The position numbers and the translations under genes were made by a program. Under the pieces are notes generated by a model. The model was given only the letters and a program-made list of their open reading frames with translations. It was not told where the DNA came from and ran no database searches. DNA of 16,790 nucleotides from Willaertia magna (lineage: Eukaryota > Heterolobosea > Eutetramitea > Acrasida > Naegleriidae): assembly GCA_902984215.1 (NCBI GenBank), contig CADWAF010000563.1, forward strand, positions 1 to 16,790. The letters are read 5' to 3'. Below are positions 1-7,442 of this stretch, piece after piece (position 1 is the stretch's first letter; each line of letters starts with the position of its first letter).

Positions 1-1219
1 TATTAAAATAAACAATACTTATTATCATCTATTTATTAATAATAAAATTTTACTAAAAAAATTTAATTTATTATAATAAAATAAATTTAAAGAATATAAA
101 AAAGATTAATATTTTAAAATTTGATTTATAATATTATAAAAATTTTTGTTTAAATGTTAATAATGATTATTTAAAAGTAATTATTAAAAAATTATTGTAA
201 TAATAAATAATTTTTTAAAATTTTTTTAGTAAATACATTTATTTTTATTGATTTTAATAATATTATTATATTATAACAAATATAAAACATAGTTTTTATT
301 TTATAATCTTTTTTTTATAATTTCATAATAAAAATAAATATAATAATATAATTTTTCTTATAAAATATTTAATTTTTCAATTTTTATTGGTATTAAATTA
401 AATTATTATAACATTTTAAAATTCATCAATAATTACTACTTAAGCAAAAATATATAAATTAATTTTAATTAAATCAATTATAATTCTAAGAAACTATAAT
501 TTTATTAATATTATAAGCTTTTTTTTAAGATGAGAAAAAAAAATAATATATTAAAAAAAAATTTTATTTAAAAAATTATGTTTTCAATTTTAATAGAAAA
601 TTTTTTTTTATATTTAAAATAATATATACATACAACTATTTATAAATTAATTACTTTTTTAGAAAATCCAAATAAATAAAAAATATTTAATTACTATCTT
701 TTTTAGAATATATTTTATGTAAACGGTTTATTTTAATGTGATAAATAGAATAAGTTATAAGTATAAATTATTTTATAAGGAATTCAATATTTGAAATAAA
801 ATAAAATATTTTAAATAATACATATTTATATTTAAAAGTAACAATTATAAAACAAAAAATATATACAGATATTTAAAAATTCATTAATTATAAACTGTTC
901 CAAAATTTCATTCTTAAAAAATATATAAAGAATATTTACTGAATATTAATACGGATAAATAAAGGAAATATGATGACACTAAGTTTTTATACAAGTGCAT
1001 TTTAAGAAACGTGCATCAAATGATTGAATTACGTTGTAGTCTATAACATTAATAGTAGAGGTAGATAAAACAGTTGAAAAGTAGTAATAATAAGTTTGCT
1101 TGGCAGATTTTATAAATGCTCAGTAATAGTGTAGCAATTCACTGAGTCAAGCTCAAAAATTCACCTTTGAACACATTGTAATATAAACAGAACAAAAGCT
1201 ATCATACTTAATAAACCAT
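1..1219. other. AT-rich gene-free region downstream of PFK
   Basis: I see no gene here. The first ~950 bases are extremely AT-rich: 15 G/C in bases 1-240 by direct count. They consist of short A/T homopolymers and TAA/TTA words with no open frame of note. From about 950 to 1219 the GC content rises visibly. This tail holds a possible hairpin (arms CTCAGT at 1119-1124 and ACTGAG at 1141-1146) and a TGAGTCA word at 1143-1149. It probably includes the 3' UTR of the minus-strand PFK gene, and an AATAAA word on that strand overlaps the PFK stop codon. Confidence 0.7.
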
Positions 1220-2644
1220 TTATTTAGCAATATGTTTAAATTGTTGTACAAATTCATCAACACTACAATTTGCATATTTTGCTAATAAATTTACCTTTTC
1301 TTGATCTTCAAAATCTTTCTTTGTTAAACGAATCATATATTTTGTAGAAATTTGATAACTTTCAGAATGAATATTTACATTTCTAACTCTAGCCTTACCA
1401 GTCTTTGGATCTTTTAAATCATCAAAACTAACAGGAACTAATCTTTCACCAATAAAAGTAATTAAAGAACCATTACCTCCCTTTAATAAATATTGTACAG
1501 CACCATTACCTAAATCTCTAGTATATTCTCTATCAAAGGCATTAGGTGGAGCACATCTTAATTCGTAACCTAAATTCTTTTCAGTAAAATTAATCTTTAA
1601 TTTTCTCTTTTCAACTCTTAATCTCATTTCATCTCTAACTACTTTACCAATATCTAATTCAGCTAATTGTATATGTCCATGAGCATCATATTTAATTTGA
1701 TCTCCAAAATATTGTTTTAATTCTTCAATATCCATTCTTTCTAATAATCCTTCTGCTAAAATAATAACACCATGATCCTTTTCATGAGTTAATCTTTTAA
1801 TAATACAACCTTCTATTGTGTCACAGATATTTTTCATTGTAACCTTATCTCCAAATTCTTCTGGAATTAAACTTAATGTAGCACCTGCTGATTTACCAAT
1901 ACCTAATGCTAAATGTCCTGCTTGTCTACCCATTGCAATTACAATAAAGTAACGTGATGCTGTTTTTGCATCTGTCATTAAATTTTTAACAATGCTTGCA
2001 CCTACTTCTCTTGCTGTTTGATATCCAAATGTTGAAACACCCTAAATTATTGTAAAGAAATACAAGTTGACTAAAAACTTTACAATAAAATAACTTACTT
2101 GTGGTAAAGGTAAATCATTATCAATTGTTTTAGGTACATGACAAACTCTAATTTGATTATTTGCTGCTTCAGATATTTTCATACTACTATAAGCAGTATC
2201 ATCACCACCAATTGTAACAAGAAGACTAACATTATGTTTTAAAAGTTGAGAAACACAATTCTTTAAATCTTGTTCATTTTTAGTTGGATTTGCACGTGAA
2301 GTTTTTAAGATACTTCCACCTTCAAAATGTAATCTACTAACATTATTAATTGTTAATTCCATAATTTGTTTATCATCTTGTTTAATAAGGTAATTAAATC
2401 CTTCAATAAAACCTAAAACTCTATAACCATTATTGATTGCTTCAATTGTTACAGAAGCAATTACACCATTAATACCAGGAGCTGTTTGTTAAGATTACAT
2501 TACGATCAATAAGTGATTATCATTGATTTTTGTAGTATTTAAATCCAATAAGAAGATTATGATTTAACACAACTGTGGTTTATACTACTTACCTGGACCT
2601 CCTCCAACAACAATACCTAAAGTCTTTTGATTGCTTGCTTCCAT
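1220..2644 (-). CDS. Pyrophosphate-dependent 6-phosphofructokinase (three exons)
   Basis: This enzyme phosphorylates fructose 6-phosphate to fructose 1,6-bisphosphate in cytosolic glycolysis. The exons on the minus strand are 2644-2593, 2481-2099 and 2041-1220, giving 418 residues. The joins restore the GGGPAPGING phosphate-binding loop (14-23) and DNDLPLPQ-GVSTFGYQTAR (138-156). Family motifs present are GGDD (109-112), PKTIDND (134-140), MGRQAG (182-187), PEE (205-207) and a C-terminal YELR...AFDREYTRDLG block (about 305-322). From family knowledge, Asp in GGDD instead of the Gly of ATP enzymes, with Lys in PKTIDND, marks PPi as phosphoryl donor. The substrate call is therefore inferred from these two residues. 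The ATG at 2644 is the only in-frame one before the first motif. It lies at the end of an A8 run, and an upstream frame offset by one base may be a lost N-terminus (see findings). An ATP-dependent enzyme is less likely. Confidence 0.93.
2042..2098 (-). other. PFK intron 2 (57 nt)
   Basis: The minus-strand donor is GTAAGT, directly after the codon for Gln145, and the acceptor is ATTTAG. The intron is phase 0. Removing it joins DNDLPLPQ to GVSTFGYQTAR, the conserved order in phosphofructokinases. Confidence 0.95.
2482..2592 (-). other. PFK intron 1 (111 nt)
   Basis: The minus-strand donor is GTAAGT and the acceptor is AAACAG. The intron is phase 1, splitting the Ala18 codon (G|CT). Splicing makes GGGPAPGING, the invariant N-terminal loop of the family, so the boundaries are secure. 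Confidence 0.95.
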
Positions 2645-3093
2645 TTTTTTTAGTTTTTTATATTCAGGTATATAAATGTCGTCCTCATACATTTTTTTTA
2701 GGAACTAATGGAGTTGGTTATGGCCATTAAGGGCCCCAATTTGGCAATTATTAAAAAACCATTGAAAATTAAATAAAAGGTTATTAAAAATTCTCAAAAT
2801 TGTAATATTTTAATATTTTATCTGATAGTTTTTTGTTTGTATTATAATATCTATTGTATTCTATTATTAAATGTCTGCTAAGATTGTTATTTTGTTGGAG
2901 TTTTAGGTCTCCGTATTTCGGAGAAGATATCTTAATTGTTACAATGGCAATTCCGCATTAAATAAATATTCTTCTATAATTAGTACTTCCCAATATGTAT
3001 TATTAAACTTTTTATAGATTCTATAAATTGACTAAATAAATTTGTAAAATATACAAAAGTAAACTCAACACTTTACAAAACACAAATAATAAA
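2645..3093. promoter_or_regulatory. Divergent intergenic region, PFK / EF-hand protein
   Basis: This gap separates the divergent starts at 2644 (-) and 3094 (+) and must hold both promoters. Visible structure includes a GGGCCCC word near 2730 and a perfect 6-bp inverted repeat at 2908-2924 (TCTCCG, loop TATTT, CGGAGA). The first ~50 bases upstream of the PFK ATG look like coding sequence offset by one base. I see no other gene here. Confidence 0.5.
2908..2924. repeat. Perfect inverted repeat, 6-bp arms
   Basis: The arms TCTCCG and CGGAGA flank a 5-nt TATTT loop. The element is GC-rich against an AT-rich background and lies between two divergent genes. It could be a dyad protein-binding site or a small hairpin in the 5' UTR of the EF-hand gene. 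Its function is unknown. Confidence 0.5.
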
Positions 3094-3777
3094 ATGTCGC
3101 TACCAATACAACAACAATCCAAACAACAAAAAGAAGAAAATATCAATACTCCTAAAAAAAAACAAGAAAATCTACAAGAAATTGATTCAAAAGTAAAGGA
3201 CAATACTTCTTCCATTGTAAATAAAAATAATAATCAAAAAGAAGAAGAAAAATCCTATGATTCAGTTGACCTTTCAAAATATACAACTAAATTTACAAAA
3301 GAACAAATAAATGAATTTGCTAAATTCTTTAGTATATTTTCTAAACAACAGGAACAATTAAAAAATCCTGAAAATGAATTATTTACAAATAAAGATATTA
3401 CTATAACTATAAATGATGCTACAATGTTATTACGTTCTTTAATTGGTATCTATATTGATCATGAAAGTGAATTAATTGATATTTTACATAATACTTTAAA
3501 TATTTCTTTAATAAATGACAATGAAATTAATTTTGAAATGTTTATTAAACTTTTAGAATATTATTATTTACCTAATTTAGGAAATGATAAAAATATTTTA
3601 AGGGAATATATTTTTGATTTAATGGATTATACAAAAGGTGGTAAAATTTCACCAAATGAATTATTAGTATTTTATAAAACTAAATTAGGTGATTCTCTTT
3701 TAGAAATGCAAGTAAAGGAAATATTAGAAAGCTTTACAAGTAAAGGCTATATAACTAGAGAAGACTTAAATAAATAA
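3094..3777 (+). CDS. Degenerate EF-hand (calmodulin-like) protein
   Basis: The product has 227 residues. Residues 1-60 are a hydrophilic, low-complexity N-terminus rich in K, Q, E and N. The rest is helical in a calmodulin/centrin-like pattern of four paired helices. The third unit is clearest: LREYIFDLMDYTKGGKISPNELL, with a loop at 178-189 keeping Asp at position 1, Gly at 6, Ile at 8 and Glu at 12 but lacking acidic residues at 3 and 5. The fourth (GYITREDL, about 218-225) has a shortened loop, and the first two have no usable loop. By inference the fold is kept while calcium binding is weak or lost. The ATG follows AATAATAAA, a typical A-rich context. The gene is convergent with its neighbour, with stops 49 nt apart. 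The partner is unknown. Confidence 0.7.
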   Translation: MSLPIQQQSKQQKEENINTPKKKQENLQEIDSKVKDNTSSIVNKNNNQKEEEKSYDSVDLSKYTTKFTKEQINEFAKFFSIFSKQQEQLKNPENELFTNKDITITINDATMLLRSLIGIYIDHESELIDILHNTLNISLINDNEINFEMFIKLLEYYYLPNLGNDKNILREYIFDLMDYTKGGKISPNELLVFYKTKLGDSLLEMQVKEILESFTSKGYITREDLNK

Positions 3778-3826
3778 TGTTATTTTCACTATATTTTTAA
3801 ATAAATTAATATTTGTTTACAATAAA

Positions 3827-4318
3827 TTAATTTTTACTAATTTCAGCTTCAATTTCATTTTTAGTCATTGGAATGTCTTCCATTACAAAATCATCAAAAC
3901 TATCATTAAAATCACTCTTAATATATTTAGTTAATTTTTGCGCAAAAAAAGGATATATTCCACCTAATACTCCACCAACAACTATTCCAAAAAAAGAAAG
4001 TACTGGAATTGAAAATAAATATCTAATATTATGGAAATTTGTAAAAGGTTTAAATATTTTTCTAGATTGATTATTTATAAAAGGAAATAATAAATAACTT
4101 GTAGCTGTAAAGCCTATAAATGTTCCTAAAGTTGTAAAAAATCTATTTTCTGGACCTGAAGCTTTAATATATTTACTATTCGGATCTATTTCTGTATTAT
4201 AGTCTTTTGGAAATAATAATTTTAATTTTCCTTGTTTATCATCCATTTCTTTAATTTGTTGTTCTATCATTTCAAGTTCTTTTTGATAACGAGTCTTCTT
4301 CTCTGGTTCCGATGGCAT
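3827..4318 (-). CDS. Small two-pass membrane protein, unrecognised
   Basis: The product has 163 residues and no family I recognise. Residues 1-35 form a charged, probably coiled-coil helix. Two hydrophobic segments follow, at about 61-80 (TLGTFIGFTATSYLLFPF) and 101-125. The second contains a glycine-zipper-like stretch, GIVVGGVLGG, at 111-120. The C-terminus is acidic. There is no cleavable signal peptide. Size, topology and the zipper would suit a small organelle inner-membrane protein, but that is a guess. It shares a ~100-bp divergent promoter with the RIIa-type gene. Confidence 0.7.
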   Translation of the reverse strand: MPSEPEKKTRYQKELEMIEQQIKEMDDKQGKLKLLFPKDYNTEIDPNSKYIKASGPENRFFTTLGTFIGFTATSYLLFPFINNQSRKIFKPFTNFHNIRYLFSIPVLSFFGIVVGGVLGGIYPFFAQKLTKYIKSDFNDSFDDFVMEDIPMTKNEIEAEISKN

Positions 4319-4420
4319 TTTTTATTCAAAATAATTTTTTTTATTAATTGAATTAACTAAAAAAGCTTTGGCGGGAGTCAATATAAAACATAATTAAGAA
4401 AAAATTGTAGTTTTTTGAAG
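4319..4420. promoter_or_regulatory. Compact divergent promoter with E2F-like site
   Basis: Only 102 bp separate the ATG at 4318 (-) from the ATG at 4421 (+). Near the middle lies TTTGGCGGGA (4367-4376), which matches the classical E2F consensus and stands out from the AT-rich surroundings. A TATA-like AATATAAAA follows at about 4380-4388. The assignment rests on motif match and position only. Confidence 0.5.
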
Positions 4421-4665
4421 ATGGACAAAGAGAGAATATTTAGTGCGGAACAGATTAAGATACCTCAAGAATTGGGAGAGATATTGAAACAATACACTAA
4501 AGAAACTATCAGGTCCAGTCCGAAAGAAGATATTTATAAATGGTCTGCAAAGTAAGTGCTTTTTGCTAGAATTAAATTCTTACTCATTTATCTGCTTTAA
4601 CCAACAGTTATTTTGCTTTAAAATCAAACAATCCTCTTCCTTATCCAGATATTCAAATGAAATAA
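4421..4665 (+). CDS. RIIa-domain protein, ropporin/radial-spoke type (two exons)
   Basis: The exons 4421-4551 and 4608-4665 encode 62 residues. The product is almost entirely an RIIa dimerisation/docking domain: IPQELGEILKQYTKETIR at 14-31, then KEDIYKWSANYFALKSNNPLP at about 35-55. The spacing and the W-S-A-x-Y-F signature are those of ropporin/ROPN1-like and of radial spoke protein 11, which bind amphipathic helices of AKAP-like partners in the ciliary axoneme. The splice falls inside WSA-N-YF and restores this signature exactly, which supports the join. A ciliary role is inferred from the family. The protein is shorter than ropporins (about 210 aa), so it carries little more than the docking domain. 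A further acceptor-like site lies downstream (see findings). Binding of PKA itself is less likely. Confidence 0.85.
4552..4607 (+). other. Intron of RIIa-type gene (56 nt)
   Basis: The donor is GTAAGT and the acceptor CAACAG follows a short pyrimidine/A tract. The intron is phase 2, splitting an Asn codon (AA|T). Its removal produces the conserved W-S-A-N-Y-F signature of the RIIa domain. Confidence 0.9.
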
Positions 4666-4941
4666 TCCTAATGTAAAACCTTGTAAATACCATTTAACAA
4701 CCCTTCTTCTTCTTTGTAGCTAATGGAAACAGAAGGTTTGTCATCATTAATAAAATCATTCCAATAAACGTCAATATCCTTTAACCTTCTAAATCCTACA
4801 AAACGTTTATTTCCATAACTTTAAAATTACTTCCCTCACTACGTCATTCCCCTTATTCTTATTGGTCCAATAAAATTTTACTCAAGGTTCTAAGAAACCA
4901 AAATGATGAACAAAGCCTTCACTAACAAAATCTAAAAAAAA
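4666..4941 (+). promoter_or_regulatory. Upstream region of coiled-coil membrane protein gene
   Basis: This interval holds the 3' UTR of the RIIa gene and the promoter and 5' leader of the next gene. A perfect palindrome at 4861-4871, ATTGGTCCAAT, contains CCAAT on both strands and lies about 70-80 bp before the ATG, where NF-Y-type boxes often occur. A short upstream ORF of ten codons (4903-4935, starting ATGATG) ends six bases before the main start. A pyrimidine-rich tract ending in TAG (about 4700-4719) resembles a splice acceptor. Confidence 0.45.
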
Positions 4942-6222
4942 ATGAAAGTAATCCGTAGATCCCATTTCATTCTTCTATTCCTACTCCTCGCTTCCGTACT
5001 GTGCATAATCTATTTATCAAATAATAATGTGGTACATGCAAAAGAAGAAACAACATTACAAACAGTAGCAAAGAAATATCAAGCATTGGATGATAAATAT
5101 CGAAAAGATGTTTTACATGTAAATAGTAAAAAACCATCAAATAATTCGACTAAAAAACCATCGTCAACAACGAAACCAAAACAATCAGATACTTCTTCAA
5201 CTACAAATGACAAAAAGAAAGAAGACGTAAATACATCTTCCGAAAAGGATACAACTACCAAACCAACTACCCCAAAAGAAGACGATAAGAAGAATCAAAA
5301 AGAAGAAGAAAATGTAGTTGATGAAAATAAAATTAATGAATTAATGAATCAATTAGATAAATTAGATAAAAAACAACAAGAAGAAAAGAAGAATAAATTA
5401 AAAGAAAGTATTAAACAACAAAAAGAAAAATTAGAAGAAGAAATGAAAAAGAAGAAAGAGGAACAAGACAAATTAGATGCAATTGAAAAACAAATTGCAG
5501 AAAGAGAAGAAGCTAATAAGAAAAAGAAAGAAGAAGAAGATCAACTAAAGAAAAAGAAAGAAGAGGAAGAGTTAGCATTAAAAAAGAAAAAACAAGAAGA
5601 AGAAGAACAATTAAAAAAGAAGAAAGAAGAAGAAGAACAAAAGAAAAAATTAGAAGAAGAATTAAAGAAGAAAGCAGCTCAAGAAGAAGAAGAAAAGAAA
5701 AAGAAGAAACAAAAAGAAGAAGAAGAAGAAGCAAAAAAGAAAAAGAAAGAACAAGAAGAAGATGATGAAGAAGAAGAAGAATACATTAAAGAAGAAAAGC
5801 CTGAAAAGAAGAAAGAAGAAAAAGAAGAAGATAAAAATACATTAGAAAAAGAAGGAAATAATTTAAAAGAAGATGAAACCATTTCTGATGATAGTGCAAT
5901 AACTAATATATCTAAATATAGTACTTATTTAATTAGTGGAGTTGGTTTATTTATAATTTTATTAGTTATTTTATTCTTTATCTTTAAAAGAACTAAATTA
6001 TTAAAGAATAAGAATACTAGATATGAACCTGTTAGTACAATGGAATTAGAAGAGAATAATAGAAATTTACATCCTAGTGATAGTGAAGAGGATGAAAATG
6101 ATTTATTAGATTTAGAAATACAAAAGAATAATAAGTCTATAAGTAGTAGTTCAGTACCTATAACGTCATTAAAGAGTACTGGTAATCATCATCATAATGA
6201 ACCAGTTGATATTGATATTTAA
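4942..6222 (+). CDS. Type I membrane protein with K/E-rich coiled coil
   Basis: The product has 426 residues and no recognised homologue. Residues 1-33 form a signal peptide with basic start, hydrophobic core about 9-25 and likely cleavage after VHA. A Ser/Thr/Pro/Lys-rich spacer (about 60-115) follows. Next comes a charged Lys/Glu coiled coil (about 130-300), with an acidic run near 273-280. One transmembrane segment (about 328-348) is followed by basic residues and a tail of ~75 residues with acidic SDSEEDEND and a C-terminal His/acidic patch. By inference a rod faces the lumen or cell exterior and a short tail the cytosol. Low-complexity composition makes similarity to other K/E-rich proteins uninformative. 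The coding strand is strikingly purine-rich. The stop is 59 nt before the open frame of the next gene, whose first exon may start inside this one. Confidence 0.8.
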   Translation: MKVIRRSHFILLFLLLASVLCIIYLSNNNVVHAKEETTLQTVAKKYQALDDKYRKDVLHVNSKKPSNNSTKKPSSTTKPKQSDTSSTTNDKKKEDVNTSSEKDTTTKPTTPKEDDKKNQKEEENVVDENKINELMNQLDKLDKKQQEEKKNKLKESIKQQKEKLEEEMKKKKEEQDKLDAIEKQIAEREEANKKKKEEEDQLKKKKEEEELALKKKKQEEEEQLKKKKEEEEQKKKLEEELKKKAAQEEEEKKKKKQKEEEEEAKKKKKEQEEDDEEEEEYIKEEKPEKKKEEKEEDKNTLEKEGNNLKEDETISDDSAITNISKYSTYLISGVGLFIILLVILFFIFKRTKLLKNKNTRYEPVSTMELEENNRNLHPSDSEEDENDLLDLEIQKNNKSISSSSVPITSLKSTGNHHHNEPVDIDI

Positions 6223-6229
6223 ATTTTTT
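6197..6229 (+). CDS. Candidate first exon of the next gene, nested in the previous one
   Basis: An ATG at 6197 opens 11 codons (MNQLILIFKFF) that run directly into GTAAAC at 6230. Splicing from there to the TAG at 6279-6281 (52 nt removed) keeps frame with the open exon at 6282, giving a 397-residue protein. The exon overlaps the last codons and stop of the upstream gene in a different frame. Support is limited to frame, intron size and splice words. A start at 6417 or a different 5' exon remains possible. Confidence 0.3.
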
Positions 6230-6281
6230 GTAAACATTTGTATATTATTTAATTATTACAATAATTTTTACAATAAAATAG

Positions 6282-7442
6282 GAAGATGAAGAATTACAAA
6301 GAGAACAAGAAGATGAATATGAACAAACAACTTCCTTTTATGAACAAGAACAATCTAATTTTAATTTTGATAATTTTCAAAATAGAGAACAATATAAATT
6401 TAAAATTTATCCAAAAATGGAAGATGATAATTATAAAAATTATAAAAATTATTTTTTTAAAAAATTAATTTCAATATTTGATATAAAATATATTTATGGA
6501 ATATTTAAATTTCATGTAAATAAACCATTTATAGAAAATGAAGGAAATTTACAACAAAAAAATAAAATTTATTTTTTAATTTTAAATTATTTAAGTATTA
6601 TATTTGGAAAATATAAATTAACAACAAATATAGGTTTACACAGTAAATTTAGTAAATTAATTACAAGAATAATGTTACGTAGAAAATTCTATATTTGGAA
6701 AGATTATCAATTTTATTTATCAACAAGTTTTTTAAACTTTCATAATTTACAAAATGCTATTTTTGGAATAAGTACAAGTATTAAAGGTTATTTTTTAGAA
6801 ATGAAAAAATATTTTAGAGAAGATAATTCAAATAAAAATTATAGTTTTTCATTTTCTAAAAGAAGTATTTTATATTCTCCATTTGGAAATAATTCAAAAA
6901 TTTTAAATTTATGGAAAAAATATTATGCTGAACAACCAAATATGGAATTACCTCCACCACCTAAATTAGATTATAATTTATATCCTGAAATGAGATTATT
7001 TACTTTTTTAGATAAATTTAGAAATATAATTGTACAATTTTCTAAAATTTTAAGATATTTAATTGATTTACAATTAAGTTATACAGAATATAATTTTAAA
7101 TTTACAATAGGTCATTTAAAAAATTATGTCATTACAAAACTATTAGAACAAATCTATTTACTAGCAATACGTAGTAGATTTTGTATTTTATATGAACCAA
7201 CCTTTCGTACCAATAATAATAACACTGACAACAATAATGAACAGAATGAAGAAGAAATGACATTACATATTCCTATAGAATTAGATATAGGATGTGAAAT
7301 ATTTAGAATATGGTTATATTTAGATATTTATTTAAATGATTTTAAACAATCTATAATAAGCATTTACATTACATTATTTGATATGTATACCATCTTTAAA
7401 AGCTCAAAAACCTTCGAACAAGGCTTGAACATCTGGAGATAA
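6282..7442 (+). CDS. Unrecognised protein, 3' exon (5' end unresolved)
   Basis: The frame is open for 386 codons after an acceptor-like AATAAAATAG. Its first ATG is only at 6417, yet the 45 codons before that read as ordinary acidic, Gln-rich coding sequence (starting EDEELQREQEDEYEQ), so I take 6282 as an exon start. Downstream are many aromatic and hydrophobic helices, a proline run (ELPPPPKLDY), an Asn-rich insert (about 7207-7240) and a final hydrophobic helix (EIFRIWLYLDIYL...). There is no signal peptide. The pattern K..FLILNYLSII...KLI....RRKFY.WK faintly recalls peroxisomal PEX11 proteins, but I would not assign it. The last 39 nt lie antisense to the end of the PKA gene, so the C-terminal residues KSSKTFEQGLNIWR are encoded opposite a conserved kinase tail. 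Confidence 0.55.
   Translation, partial: EDEELQREQEDEYEQTTSFYEQEQSNFNFDNFQNREQYKFKIYPKMEDDNYKNYKNYFFKKLISIFDIKYIYGIFKFHVNKPFIENEGNLQQKNKIYFLILNYLSIIFGKYKLTTNIGLHSKFSKLITRIMLRRKFYIWKDYQFYLSTSFLNFHNLQNAIFGISTSIKGYFLEMKKYFREDNSNKNYSFSFSKRSILYSPFGNNSKILNLWKKYYAEQPNMELPPPPKLDYNLYPEMRLFTFLDKFRNIIVQFSKILRYLIDLQLSYTEYNFKFTIGHLKNYVITKLLEQIYLLAIRSRFCILYEPTFRTNNNNTDNNNEQNEEEMTLHIPIELDIGCEIFRIWLYLDIYLNDFKQSIISIYITLFDMYTIFKSSKTFEQGLNIWR

Noticed and set aside
970..1145. ATGATGA ... CTGA as a C/D box snoRNA
   Set aside because: The boxes are about 170 nt apart with no terminal stem or clear internal boxes, so the match is too weak.
3021..3215. 64-codon minus-strand hydrophobic frame
   Set aside because: It is antisense to the A-rich N-terminus of the EF-hand gene, which creates Phe/Leu/Cys runs.
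5079..5882. Minus-strand open frames rich in Leu, Ser and Phe
   Set aside because: They are antisense shadows of the K/E-rich coding region: polypurine codons read backwards give Leu/Ser/Phe runs.
6286..6468. 60-codon plus-strand frame starting MKNYKENKK
   Set aside because: It overlaps, in another frame, the better-supported exon opening at 6282. Its Ile/Asn/Lys-only composition is that of out-of-frame AT-rich DNA.
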